Assembly: GCA_048262655.1 (NCBI GenBank)
Contig: JBLXEY010000006.1
Span: forward strand, 124,001-188,000
DNA from: JABMNT01 sp048262655
GTDB taxonomy: Bacteria > Pseudomonadota > Alphaproteobacteria > Rhodospirillales > Casp-alpha2
Direction: 5' to 3'
Length of the DNA: 64,000 nucleotides
Position 1 is the first letter of the stretch; each line of letters starts with the position of its first letter. The translations under genes were made by a program, and so were the position numbers. Shown piece after piece: positions 44,236-52,771 of this stretch. Below the pieces are notes generated by a model, which saw only the letters and a list, made by a program, of their open reading frames with translations, searched no databases and was not told the DNA's origin.

Positions 44236-44267
44236 AAAAAGAAAAGGCGGTGGAAATGACCACCGCC
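44236..44267 (-). terminator. Terminator of the phnW-phnA-phnY unit
   Basis: On the minus strand GGCGGTGG and CCACCGCC form an 8-bp stem with a 6-base loop, followed by TTTTCTTTTT, about 35 bp after the phnY stop. Confidence 0.85.
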
Positions 44268-44300
44268 TTTACAAATCTCTTTCAGGAAATAAAGAGAGAC

Positions 44301-45740
44301 TTAGTTCCCCCAGGGAAGCGAGAACGTTTTAACATTGGTGAAACTTTTCATGGCTTCAACAACGCCTTCTTTATAGCCGAGACCCGAGTCTTTGATGCCA
44401 CCGAAGGGTGACATTTCAGTGCGATAGCCGGGGACTTCCCAAACATTGACCGTGCCGGTACGAAGTTCCTGTATGAGCCGGTTGATGGTCTGCCAATTAT
44501 CTGTTGCGACACCTGACGACAAACCAAATGCGGTCGAATTGGCGATCCGGATAATATCGTCCAGGTCCTTGCAGCGGATGATGGGGATCACGGGGCCGAA
44601 AGTTTCTTCTCGAACCAGTTCGCAATCATAGGGAACCTTGTCGACAACGGTTGGCGGATAAACAGCGCCTTCGCGGTTGTTGCCATGCAACAGTTCCGCG
44701 CCCAGCGATACCGCATCGATCACCCGTGCTTCAAACAGTTTGGCCGCCTCTTCGCTCACCACGGTGCCGATATCGGTATTTGGATCCATCGGGTTGCCGT
44801 AGGTCAGGACTTTTGCTTTCTCGACGACAAGCGCGGCAAACTCATCGGCGACGCTGTCGAGGCACAGGATACGCTTAACCGCAGTACACCGCTGGCCAGA
44901 GTTCTTGGTTGCGCCTGCGACAGCCATGGCAGCCGCCTTATCCAGATCGGCATCATCCATGATGATGAAAGGTGCATTGCCGCCCAGCTCCAGGACCGTG
45001 CGGCGATATCCGGCCGTTTCTGCGATGTATTTTCCCGCCGGAACGCCACCGGTGAAGGTCACAAGCGCGGCGTGTTCGTTGGTGATCATCTCGTCACCAA
45101 AGTCACCCGGAACGCCGGTGACGACTTGCAGCATTTCAGGCGGCAGTCCGGCTTCATACAGGATATCGGCGAGTATGATGGCAGTGAACGGTGTGACTTC
45201 AGCCGGTTTTAAAACCATGCAATTGTTGGTCGCTACCGAAGGTGCGATCTTGTGGGCGACCATATTCAACGGATGGTTCGACGGCGTAATGGCGCTGATC
45301 GCTGTTAACGGTTCCCGGGTTGTAAAGATCCGGCGCTTTTGGCCATGCGGTGTTAAATCACAGGAAAAAGCTTCGCCGTCATCCTGAATGCAAAGTTGTC
45401 CACAGAGGGTGAACACATCGAAAGAGCGGCCGCATTCATATAGGGAATCTTTTTTCGAAATTCCCAGTTCTGCGGTGATGACGTCGGAAATTTCATCTTT
45501 TCGGGAGACTATAATTTCCGCCGTTTTGATCAGAATCTGTTGGCGTTCGTAGCGCGTTAATGTCGGCTGATAATTGGCCGCAATCTCGAAAGCCTGTTTT
45601 ACATGTTCCCGGGTTCCGCGCGGAATCGTTCCGATTACGCTGCCATCATAGGGGTTGAAGACTTCAATCCGTTCCGTGGTATCCACCTTATTACCGCCAA
45701 TGCGCATGGCTTCATGTCGGGCGTTAGTAGAAGCATCCAT
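44301..45740 (-). CDS. phnY: Phosphonoacetaldehyde dehydrogenase
   Basis: A 479-residue NAD-dependent aldehyde dehydrogenase with the catalytic Cys in NSGQRCTAVKR, the general-base Glu in VLELGGNAP and ITPSNHPLNMVAHKIAP around the cofactor. Within the phnW-phnA-phnY set it converts phosphonoacetaldehyde, made by PhnW, to phosphonoacetate, the substrate of PhnA. It is the last gene, 22 bp after phnA. Confidence 0.93.
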   Translation of the reverse strand: MDASTNARHEAMRIGGNKVDTTERIEVFNPYDGSVIGTIPRGTREHVKQAFEIAANYQPTLTRYERQQILIKTAEIIVSRKDEISDVITAELGISKKDSLYECGRSFDVFTLCGQLCIQDDGEAFSCDLTPHGQKRRIFTTREPLTAISAITPSNHPLNMVAHKIAPSVATNNCMVLKPAEVTPFTAIILADILYEAGLPPEMLQVVTGVPGDFGDEMITNEHAALVTFTGGVPAGKYIAETAGYRRTVLELGGNAPFIIMDDADLDKAAAMAVAGATKNSGQRCTAVKRILCLDSVADEFAALVVEKAKVLTYGNPMDPNTDIGTVVSEEAAKLFEARVIDAVSLGAELLHGNNREGAVYPPTVVDKVPYDCELVREETFGPVIPIIRCKDLDDIIRIANSTAFGLSSGVATDNWQTINRLIQELRTGTVNVWEVPGYRTEMSPFGGIKDSGLGYKEGVVEAMKSFTNVKTFSLPWGN

Positions 45741-45762
45741 TTTTTTGGTCCTTGCTATCTGT

Positions 45763-47010
45763 TCAGGCCGCGTTGTTCAGCGCGACACTAAAGATGTCAA
45801 AATTACGAAGTTGCTGGTTTTCGGGTAAACCGGTAACCGGGCGGTTAACGATCAGGGGAACGTTTTGCGTTGATAATCCGCCGTGAGAACGCAAAGGTTC
45901 TTTTAAACCCGTCAGGTCATGTTTGTCGGGCTGGCTGCCAACGGCTTTGTTTGCCGTCGCAATAACGACGATATCGCCGACCCGGTCATTGGGAAGCAGA
46001 TAGCGCTCGCAAGCTTCTGCGTTGGTTAGAGCTTCCTGAATACCTTCAATTTTCAACAGGTCCGAGCAAACCTTTGGGATGTCAGTGCCATCGGGAAGAT
46101 AAGCCGTTGCGTAGCCGCCCAAAGCACCGTGGTGGACCACGTAGGGGTCGGTGATTGGCAAGATCACCCGTGCGGCACCGGCGCCTAACATCTCATCCAT
46201 AATTGGTTGCAGGTAGACGACGTCCGGTGTTCCTTCCGAATTATGCATATCGGCCATACCGTGATCGGCTGTAAGCGCTATCGTTGCGCCCAGAGCGTCT
46301 AGCTTCGCCCAATAGCTGTCCATCATCGCATAAAAGTCATTGGCGACAGGTGATCCCGGCGCATGTTTGTGCTGGATATAGTCGGTGGTCGAAAGATACA
46401 TCAGGTCTGGACGATCGCGTTCCATCAGTTTGACGCCAGCATCAAAAATGAATTCGCTGAGTTCTGCGGAATAAACAGACGGGATCGGTCTGCCGACCAG
46501 AGCTTGGGCGTTTTCGATGCCATGCTCTGCGACACTTGTTTCGTCTGCTTTTTCAGATGAAAAACACATGGCGCGGCCACTGGAATAATCGAGGCCATAC
46601 CCTAACAATTTCCGCAGTTTATCTTTTGCCGTGACAATGGTGATTTTGGCACCTGCATCAAAAAACGCTTTAAAGATGGTGCCCGCACGCAAAAGCTGTG
46701 GGTCATTCATCATCACTTCAGCGCCGGTTTCTGTATTGTAGAAGAAGTTGCCGCAAATCCCGTGAACGGACGGTGGCGCGCCGGTGACGATAGATAGATT
46801 GTTGGGGTTTGTGAATGCGGGGATGATACAATGAGCCCGCAAATCAGCACCAGATTTCACAATTCCTGCGGTATAAGGCATGCGCCCGGCTTTTATTGCT
46901 TCTTCGATATAGGCGGGTTCGGAGCCATCGATGCAAACAACGACAACCGGTTGCGCCGGCCACGCATAAGTACGGCCATTAACTTCGACAGGGGATTTTT
47001 CAGCAGACAT
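45763..47010 (-). CDS. phnA: Phosphonoacetate hydrolase
   Basis: A 415-residue metal-dependent C-P hydrolase of the alkaline phosphatase superfamily that cleaves phosphonoacetate to acetate and phosphate. Visible are VVVVCIDGSEPAYIEEAI with the first metal Asp, the nucleophile Thr in IPAFTNPNNLSIVTGAPPSVHG, TADHGMADMHN and the late His in RSHGGLSTQNVP. It is flanked by phnW and phnY in the order of the three-step degradation route. Confidence 0.94.
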   Translation of the reverse strand: MSAEKSPVEVNGRTYAWPAQPVVVVCIDGSEPAYIEEAIKAGRMPYTAGIVKSGADLRAHCIIPAFTNPNNLSIVTGAPPSVHGICGNFFYNTETGAEVMMNDPQLLRAGTIFKAFFDAGAKITIVTAKDKLRKLLGYGLDYSSGRAMCFSSEKADETSVAEHGIENAQALVGRPIPSVYSAELSEFIFDAGVKLMERDRPDLMYLSTTDYIQHKHAPGSPVANDFYAMMDSYWAKLDALGATIALTADHGMADMHNSEGTPDVVYLQPIMDEMLGAGAARVILPITDPYVVHHGALGGYATAYLPDGTDIPKVCSDLLKIEGIQEALTNAEACERYLLPNDRVGDIVVIATANKAVGSQPDKHDLTGLKEPLRSHGGLSTQNVPLIVNRPVTGLPENQQLRNFDIFSVALNNAA

Positions 47011-47045
47011 TTAAAAAGATTCCATTTTTATAATTGGTTTAAGAA

Positions 47046-48176
47046 TTAAGCCGCCTTCGCAGCACCGTTCGCGACGCCCATACGATCGATTGTTGATCTG
47101 ATCGCATCCAAGGCCGCAGAAATCTCTGTCTGGCCCAAAGCGCCGATGCAGCCAATGCGGAAAGAGGGGGCCACTGTCAGTTTGCCGGGGTAAATGATGA
47201 ACCCCTGGTCCTTTAACTGGTCGTAAAAGGACTGGAAATCAAAAGCCGGGTCCGCGGGCATTTTAAAAGTAATGATGATCGGCGCTTGTAAGGAATCTGG
47301 CAGGAGGGTCTCAAAGCCCATTTCGCGCATGCCATCGACAAGCTGTTTTCTGTTATCTGAATATCGTTTATTCCGCCCGGGGACACCGCCAGCCTCCAAA
47401 AACTGTTTAATCGCTTCGTCAAAAGCGACGATCACATGTGTTGGCGGCGTGAAGCGCCATTGGTCTGTTTTCTCCATGGCGACCCACTGATCATACAGAT
47501 CAAGGCTCAAGGAGTGCGCATTGCCTTCACAGGTTTCCAGAGCGGATTTGCGGATTAACGCGAATCCCATCCCCGGAACACCTTCCAAACATTTATTGGA
47601 GGACGCCATAACAGCGTCAAACTCAATGGATTTAGCGCTTAAGGGAATCGCCCCGAAGGCGCTCATGGCATCGATAATTAATCGTCTGCCGTGTTTTGCG
47701 ACAATACCCGCGACCTCTTCGATCGGGTTGATGATCCCGGATGTTGTTTCGCAATGAACAACAAGAACGTGCGTAATGGCTGTATCCGCACTCAGGGTGT
47801 TTTCCAGATCGGTCAGGGACGGTTGCGTATCCTCTGGCGTTTCCAGAATTGTGAAATCCCGCCCGAGATAGCTAATCATTTTTGCCATGCGCTGACCGTA
47901 AGCGCCATTAATCAATATGAGCGCCTTGCCATCACGCGGCAAAAGGGTCGCAATGGTCGCCTCAACAACAAACGTGCCGCTGCCTTGCAAAGGAACACAA
48001 ACGTGCGTTTCTGTCGCTTCCGCAATGTCTAGTAATTGAGAACGGACGCGACGATTCGTTTCGATAAAGTTCGCATCGCGAGAACCCCAGTCATGCAACA
48101 TCGCTTCTTTTGTCCTTAGCGACGTAGTGAGAGGGCCGGGTGTTAATAACCAGGGATCTTGGGTGTGAGTGCTCAT
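47046..48176 (-). CDS. phnW: 2-aminoethylphosphonate-pyruvate transaminase
   Basis: A 376-residue class V PLP aminotransferase converting 2-aminoethylphosphonate and pyruvate to phosphonoacetaldehyde and alanine. The N-terminus LLTPGPLTTSLRTKEAMLHDWGSRD is characteristic, and the PLP Lys lies in VMASSNKCLEGVPGMGF. It is first of the phnW-phnA-phnY unit. Upstream at 48236-48262 is a motif shared with the two other transcription units of the cluster. Confidence 0.95.
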   Translation of the reverse strand: MSTHTQDPWLLTPGPLTTSLRTKEAMLHDWGSRDANFIETNRRVRSQLLDIAEATETHVCVPLQGSGTFVVEATIATLLPRDGKALILINGAYGQRMAKMISYLGRDFTILETPEDTQPSLTDLENTLSADTAITHVLVVHCETTSGIINPIEEVAGIVAKHGRRLIIDAMSAFGAIPLSAKSIEFDAVMASSNKCLEGVPGMGFALIRKSALETCEGNAHSLSLDLYDQWVAMEKTDQWRFTPPTHVIVAFDEAIKQFLEAGGVPGRNKRYSDNRKQLVDGMREMGFETLLPDSLQAPIIITFKMPADPAFDFQSFYDQLKDQGFIIYPGKLTVAPSFRIGCIGALGQTEISAALDAIRSTIDRMGVANGAAKAA

Positions 48177-48235
48177 GCCATTGGTTCCAAAAATAAAGGA
48201 TAAACAGGATGGCGCTATTATCGGTCAAAAACGGT

Positions 48236-48262
48236 CATAAATAAACATAAAAACACATTTTT
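48236..48262 (-). promoter_or_regulatory. Shared phn motif, copy upstream of phnW
   Basis: On the minus strand this reads AAAAATGTG followed by TTTTTATGTTTATTTATG, nearly the same as the site upstream of phnS and similar to that upstream of the PbfA-like gene. It is a probable operator for the divergent DeoR-family regulator of the cluster. Confidence 0.6.
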
Positions 48263-48279
48263 ATGTGAAGTTTTAATGA

Positions 48280-48305
48280 CCCAGCACCTTTAAGCAGGTG
48301 CTGGG
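48280..48305 (-). terminator. Hairpin ending the transporter operon
   Basis: CCCAGCACCT and AGGTGCTGGG form a perfect 10-bp stem with a 6-base loop. On the minus strand it is followed by TCATTAAAAC, a weak T-run, about 220 bp after the permease stop and before the phnW promoter. Confidence 0.6.
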
Positions 48306-48523
48306 TTGAAGACGGGGTCCATAATAAGGGCCGTCCTGTGCAAACAAGTCCCGGGAGGTCGGTTGTTTTCTGCGCACCAGATCTGGACCTGATCTTTCAG
48401 GGCGTTCCGGGCGTTCCGGGCGCGTCATCAAACCCATTTGCAAATTCCGCAGGAGCCAGCGCCTTCAGATCGAAGACCCTAATGGCAGCGATTTTGCGAT
48501 CGGGTCTGACACTCGATCAACAG
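48306..48523. other. Non-coding stretch between transporter operon and its terminator
   Basis: No supported gene. On the minus strand one frame could read SSVRPDRKIAAIRVFD and on for some 39 residues to a stop at about 48400, but it has no start codon and begins after a stop, so it is at most a relic. Confidence 0.4.
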
Positions 48524-50236
48524 TTAGCGATTCCGCCATGCCTGACTGTGTTTCAGCAGTCCTTGGGTCAATATGGCATGAAGAATCCGAGCACCAGCGC
48601 AGGTATAGGCGATCATCATCGCCATCGCAGCCGCCGGCGCAATATCACCCGCATCATCCATATTCATAACCGCAATGGACGCAAGCGTTGTATCTGATGA
48701 ATACAAGAAGATGACGGCAGAGACCGTCGTCATGGCATTCAGGAATAGATACATTGAGACATCGAGAATCGCGGGCGTGCAAACAGGAACCGTCACCCTG
48801 ACAAAGGTTTTATAAAAGGGCGCTTTCAGGGATGCTGAAACGGATTCGAACTCCGGGTCCATCTGTTTTAAGGCTGTGACGGCGGTCAGGTGACTGACCG
48901 TATAAAAGTGCGTAATTGAGACAATGACCAGAATGCCTAAGGTTCCATAGAGGAAATTAAAGGGATTGGCCGGGTTATTGAAAAAGAAGATGTACGACAA
49001 GCCAAGCACCAGACCGGGCACGGCCAGCGGCAACATCGCCAGCATATGGAAGACGGTGCGCCCGGCTCCAAAGCCGCGGCCCTTTTCCATGAGATAGGCA
49101 CCAAAGAAGATTATGGCCGTGCCGATGACAGCCGTATAAAGCGCCATGTATACGGAGTTCCAGAAGGCATCCCAGCCGCCCCCGTCCATGACGTCAAAGT
49201 CATAGTTGCTCAGTCCTAGTTCCAGATTATAGGGCCAGAATTTTACCAACGATGCATATTGGGCCATGCCCAGCATGCAAATGATCATTGCTGCAATAAT
49301 TGAACAGAAAATCAGCATGCTTGTATCTCGAACCGCATGCGGCTTTGGCTCATAGGGAACTGCTCGTGCAGAAAGCAAGGCGACCTGCTTTTTTTGCACG
49401 GCCCTGTCGACGGCAAAAGCTATGATCGCAGGCACCAACAGGACAACAGACACAACGGCACCCATCTGGAAGTTCTGCTGGCCGATGACCTGTTTATAAA
49501 CATCGGTGGCCAACATGTTGTAATTGCCGCCGATCACCTTGGGTACGCCAAAATCGGTAAATACCAACGTGAAAACAACAAAGCCGGCGCTGATCAATCC
49601 ATACTTGCAACCGGGAAGCGTGACCGTAAAAAAGGTTCTGATTTGACTGGTTCGCAGTGCTATGGCCGCTTCATAGAGCCGGGCGTCGGTGATCGACAGG
49701 GCTGTAATGACAATCATCAGGGCATGCGGAAACACCCAGTAGCTGGAACCGATGGTAATCCCGATGGGGCCGTAAATGCTTTCTCCGAGCAGAAGACCTT
49801 TCGCGACGCCCTGATTGCCAAACCAGTAGACCAGTGAAATACCCCCCAGCAAAGACGGGGTTAAAAGCGGGATCAGGGCGACAATTTTGAAAAACCATTT
49901 GAAAGGCATGCAGGTGCGGGTCAATGCGTAGCCATAGATAAAGGCGACAAAAATGACAATGACGGTGGCAATAAGTGCAATGGTCAGGCTATTGCCGGCC
50001 GATAAAAAAAGCGCTGGTGTTGAAAAGTAGTCGATGTAATTGGCGAGACCAATGAAGACTTCATCTTTATCTTCCACACTTTTTGAAAGCATGGTGTAAA
50101 GGGGCAGCAGGATAAAAACGGCAAGAAAAAGTCCAATAAGGATCATGCACGTCCGCATGATCCAATCATCGCGGCTGAGCTTTTCTTTGACCAAGGGCGG
50201 TTGTGTGGCGTTTGGTGTTGTGATCGCTTCAGTCAC
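48524..50236 (-). CDS. 2-aminoethylphosphonate ABC transporter permease (fused PhnU-PhnV type)
   Basis: A 570-residue inner-membrane permease with two tandem binding-protein-dependent transport domains, each of about six helices, as in FbpB-type iron permeases. Coupling-loop regions are ARLYEAAIALRTSQIRTFFTVTLPG (first half) and PEFESVSASLKAPFYKTFVRVTVP (second half). It therefore replaces the separate PhnU and PhnV of Salmonella. It follows the ATPase gene by 3 bp and the binding protein in the same direction. Confidence 0.9.
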   Translation of the reverse strand: MTEAITTPNATQPPLVKEKLSRDDWIMRTCMILIGLFLAVFILLPLYTMLSKSVEDKDEVFIGLANYIDYFSTPALFLSAGNSLTIALIATVIVIFVAFIYGYALTRTCMPFKWFFKIVALIPLLTPSLLGGISLVYWFGNQGVAKGLLLGESIYGPIGITIGSSYWVFPHALMIVITALSITDARLYEAAIALRTSQIRTFFTVTLPGCKYGLISAGFVVFTLVFTDFGVPKVIGGNYNMLATDVYKQVIGQQNFQMGAVVSVVLLVPAIIAFAVDRAVQKKQVALLSARAVPYEPKPHAVRDTSMLIFCSIIAAMIICMLGMAQYASLVKFWPYNLELGLSNYDFDVMDGGGWDAFWNSVYMALYTAVIGTAIIFFGAYLMEKGRGFGAGRTVFHMLAMLPLAVPGLVLGLSYIFFFNNPANPFNFLYGTLGILVIVSITHFYTVSHLTAVTALKQMDPEFESVSASLKAPFYKTFVRVTVPVCTPAILDVSMYLFLNAMTTVSAVIFLYSSDTTLASIAVMNMDDAGDIAPAAAMAMMIAYTCAGARILHAILTQGLLKHSQAWRNR

Positions 50237-50239
50237 CGA

Positions 50240-51334
50240 TTAGCTCCCACTTGCAGAATAAACTTGAACAAACTCGGCAGGCAGGCGCACCGGCAATTTG
50301 GAACCGACAGCAATCGATTTTCGACGCACCAGGTTGACTGAAAAATCTGCATGTACATCACCGTCACCAAAGGTCGCACCCACAAGATTGGCCCGATAGA
50401 ACGACCCCATAAATTCAAGGCTCTTAATTTCGGCTTCCACAACATTGGTGTCATTATCGCTAATGTCTTGGGCGTTAATATCCTCAGGCCGGATCGCCAG
50501 CGTAATAGAGGCGCCGTTTGCATGGCTCGTCGTGTCGCATTCAAATGTTGATTGGCCAACGCTAACCGATCCCGTTTTGGAGACGGATCCCGGTATGAAA
50601 TTCATGGTTCCAATGAAGTCCGCAACAAATGCGGTTTTCGGCCGGCCATAAATTTCTTCGGGAGAGCCGACTTGTTCAATCAGCCCATGATCCATAACAA
50701 CGATCCGGTCTGCCATTGTCAGGGCTTCTTCCTGATCGTGGGTCACCATGATGGTGGTCACACCCAGACGGCGCTGCAAGTCCTTAATCTCGCCACGCAG
50801 ATGATCGCGAACTCGGGCATCAAGTGCACTGAGGGGTTCATCCAGCAACAGAAGTCCGGGAGACGTCGCCAATGCGCGGGCCAACGCGATGCGTTGTTGC
50901 TGACCACCGGAAAGCTGCGCTGGATATTTAATTCCTTGTTCCGGTAATCCGACCAGCTCAAGAAGTTCCTTAACGCGTGCCGTGATCTGGTCGTTCGGTA
51001 GTTTTCGGTTTTCCAGACCATATGCAACGTTCTTATCGACCGTTAAGTTTGGAAACAGGGCATAGGACTGAAAGACGATACCGAAATCGCGCTCTGAAGG
51101 GGGAAGCGCAGAAATATCAACATTGTCTTGCTCAATGGAGCCACGTGTTTGGATGTCGAGCCCGGCAATCGCCCGGAGCAGGGTCGTTTTCCCACAACCC
51201 GAGGGGCCCAGAAAACAAACAAATTCGCTTTCAAAGATATCCAGAGAAATATTATCAAGCGCCGTGAAATCGCCAAACTTCTTCGTCAGGTTTTCAATCT
51301 TTAAATAAGGCTTTTGTGCCGTGTCGGTCGTCAT
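50240..51334 (-). CDS. phnT: 2-aminoethylphosphonate ABC transporter ATP-binding protein
   Basis: A 364-residue ATPase of the spermidine/iron/phosphonate (CUT1-like) group: Walker A GPSGCGKTT (about 38-46), Q-loop, signature QLSGGQQQRIALARAL, Walker B LLLLDEPLSALD and a C-terminal TOBE domain (about 280-355) that may sense regulators. It drives uptake through the fused permease encoded next. A terminator-like hairpin between phnS and this gene probably lowers its expression relative to the binding protein. Confidence 0.92.
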   Translation of the reverse strand: MTTDTAQKPYLKIENLTKKFGDFTALDNISLDIFESEFVCFLGPSGCGKTTLLRAIAGLDIQTRGSIEQDNVDISALPPSERDFGIVFQSYALFPNLTVDKNVAYGLENRKLPNDQITARVKELLELVGLPEQGIKYPAQLSGGQQQRIALARALATSPGLLLLDEPLSALDARVRDHLRGEIKDLQRRLGVTTIMVTHDQEEALTMADRIVVMDHGLIEQVGSPEEIYGRPKTAFVADFIGTMNFIPGSVSKTGSVSVGQSTFECDTTSHANGASITLAIRPEDINAQDISDNDTNVVEAEIKSLEFMGSFYRANLVGATFGDGDVHADFSVNLVRRKSIAVGSKLPVRLPAEFVQVYSASGS

Positions 51335-51396
51335 CTCTTGCCCCCATAATAATTTTCTTATGGCTCATAAAAACACGCGATGAACCTAAAAACAAA

Positions 51397-51430
51397 CCGG
51401 CCATCCAACTCGCTAAAATTGGATGGCCGG
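51397..51430 (-). terminator. Attenuator-like hairpin between phnS and phnT
   Basis: CCGGCCATCCAA (51397-51408) and TTGGATGGCCGG (51419-51430) form a perfect 12-bp stem with a 10-base loop. On the minus strand TTTGTTTTTAGG follows, a good T-run. The position in the 135-bp gap suggests partial termination, giving more binding protein than transporter. Confidence 0.75.
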
Positions 51431-51469
51431 ATAACGTTGCATTTGGGCCAATTGTGACCCGAAATGTTA

Positions 51470-52507
51470 CTATTTAGGCTCTGACTTCGAATCGTAACGC
51501 TTTTGCCATTCGGCCAGGATGCGCTTGCGGTTTGTGGCCGCCCATTCAAAGTTGTTGTCAATCATAGCTTCGGTAATGCCGGCCGGGAAGTTCTTAACCG
51601 GTTTGGCAACGCCAGGGTAAGCAACAACCGCATAACCGGAGTTATACATCATGTTTGCATCCTTAGTGATCGTGAAATCAACCAGCTTTTTGGCTGCGTC
51701 CAGATTTTTGGTGCCCTTAATAATTGCGGTCGCTTCCATGTCCCAGCCAACACCTTCACTTGGCAATACGATGGTCAGTGGAGCACCCGCGTTTTTGGAC
51801 TTAGCGCCACGGAAAGCGAAAGAAACACCAATAGGGGTTTCGCCAGATGCGGCTTGTTTGCAAGGCTTAGAACCGGAGTGTGTGTACCAGGCTATGTTTT
51901 GGTGAAGGGCATCCATATACTTCCATCCACCTTCTTCACCAAACATTTGAAGCCAGCTTGATACATCAAGAAAGCCTGTGCCTGAGGAATTCGGGTTCGG
52001 CATTACGACGCTGCCCTTGTAAACAGGTTTTGTCAGATCTTGCCACGAGGTAGGGACAGGCAGGTTCTTTTTGCCCGCTTCAACAGTGTTGTAGCATACC
52101 GCAGCGATCCAGGCATCCATTCCTGTCCAATGGGGTGGGTTTGCCGAATCAACAAATTTCTTATCTAGTTTTTCAACGCCTTTTGGTGCGTAACCTTCCG
52201 TCATGCCTTCTTCTTTAAGAAGCATCAGGCTGGTTGCAGCCAAGCCCCAAACAACATCAGCAACCGGGTTCTTCTTTTCTGCCAGCAATTTGGCAGTCAC
52301 GATACCCGTGGAATCACGGACCCATTTGATTTTGATGTCGGGATGTACTGCGTTAAAGGCTTTCGCATATTTTTTGAGGTCTTCAGCTTCAACAGCTGTA
52401 TAGACGGTTAGTTCTGTCGCTGCTTTCACTGCGGAAACCATGCCCATACTCGCCAGAACGGCGACGCCAAGCCCGGCTGTTAGTTTTGAAAGTGTCTGTT
52501 TTTTCAT
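51470..52507 (-). CDS. phnS: 2-aminoethylphosphonate ABC transporter substrate-binding protein
   Basis: A 345-residue periplasmic binding protein with a signal peptide (MKKQTLSKLTAGLGVAVLASMGMVSAVKA, given here only as residues 1-29) cut after VKA. The mature part (LTVYTAVEAEDLKKYAKAF onwards) is of the Fe3+/phosphonate-type binding fold. Its place before phnT, the fused permease and phnW supports the substrate. AAGGAG stands 8 bases before ATG 52507. Confidence 0.9.
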   Translation of the reverse strand: MKKQTLSKLTAGLGVAVLASMGMVSAVKAATELTVYTAVEAEDLKKYAKAFNAVHPDIKIKWVRDSTGIVTAKLLAEKKNPVADVVWGLAATSLMLLKEEGMTEGYAPKGVEKLDKKFVDSANPPHWTGMDAWIAAVCYNTVEAGKKNLPVPTSWQDLTKPVYKGSVVMPNPNSSGTGFLDVSSWLQMFGEEGGWKYMDALHQNIAWYTHSGSKPCKQAASGETPIGVSFAFRGAKSKNAGAPLTIVLPSEGVGWDMEATAIIKGTKNLDAAKKLVDFTITKDANMMYNSGYAVVAYPGVAKPVKNFPAGITEAMIDNNFEWAATNRKRILAEWQKRYDSKSEPK

Positions 52508-52671
52508 TTTTATTTCTCCTTAATCACCCTGAGAGGAATATTCCCCCTGATTTCGTTTCGATTTTATATCCAGATTTCCATCATCCAATCGTAACCTTAT
52601 GTTGCTCTGACGGAAATGTCACAAGATTCCTGATAATTTTAACGGTTAAACTTAACGAGCAACCGGATATC

Positions 52672-52688
52672 GTCACATGGTATGTGAC
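52672..52688. promoter_or_regulatory. Palindrome GTCACAT-GGT-ATGTGAC upstream of phnS
   Basis: Seven-base perfect arms with a 3-base spacer lie about 170 bp before the phnS start, 9 bp from the shared phn motif. It may bind a second regulator; none is identified. Confidence 0.5.
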
Positions 52689-52697
52689 CAATATCAA

Positions 52698-52724
52698 CAT
52701 TATCAAACATAAAACCACATTTTT
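52698..52724 (-). promoter_or_regulatory. Shared phn motif, copy upstream of phnS
   Basis: The minus strand reads AAAAATGTGGTTTTATG then TTTGATAATG. It differs from the copy before phnW in only a few positions. It lies about 190 bp before the phnS start. Confidence 0.6.
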
Positions 52725-52771
52725 GCACGCGTAATTTGGTTACAGTTTTGTTGTGCTCCTTTCCTTCAGGT

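Larger units (their letters stand above)
43737..44300. other. Gene-free region of 564 bp
   Basis: No convincing gene. The short plus-strand frames here (for example 43973-44203) have no ribosome site and no family resemblance. The region holds the right-hand palindrome (43830-43857) and the terminator of the phn operon (44236-44267). I see nothing else. Confidence 0.6.

Noticed and set aside
41739..44300. Insertion sequence or prophage remnant
   Set aside because: No transposase, integrase or phage gene and no target-site duplication seen; only the palindromes and base composition are unusual.
48338..48697. 119-codon plus-strand ORF at the end of the phn permease
   Set aside because: Overlaps the permease 3' end on the other strand and its sequence has no domain-like pattern.
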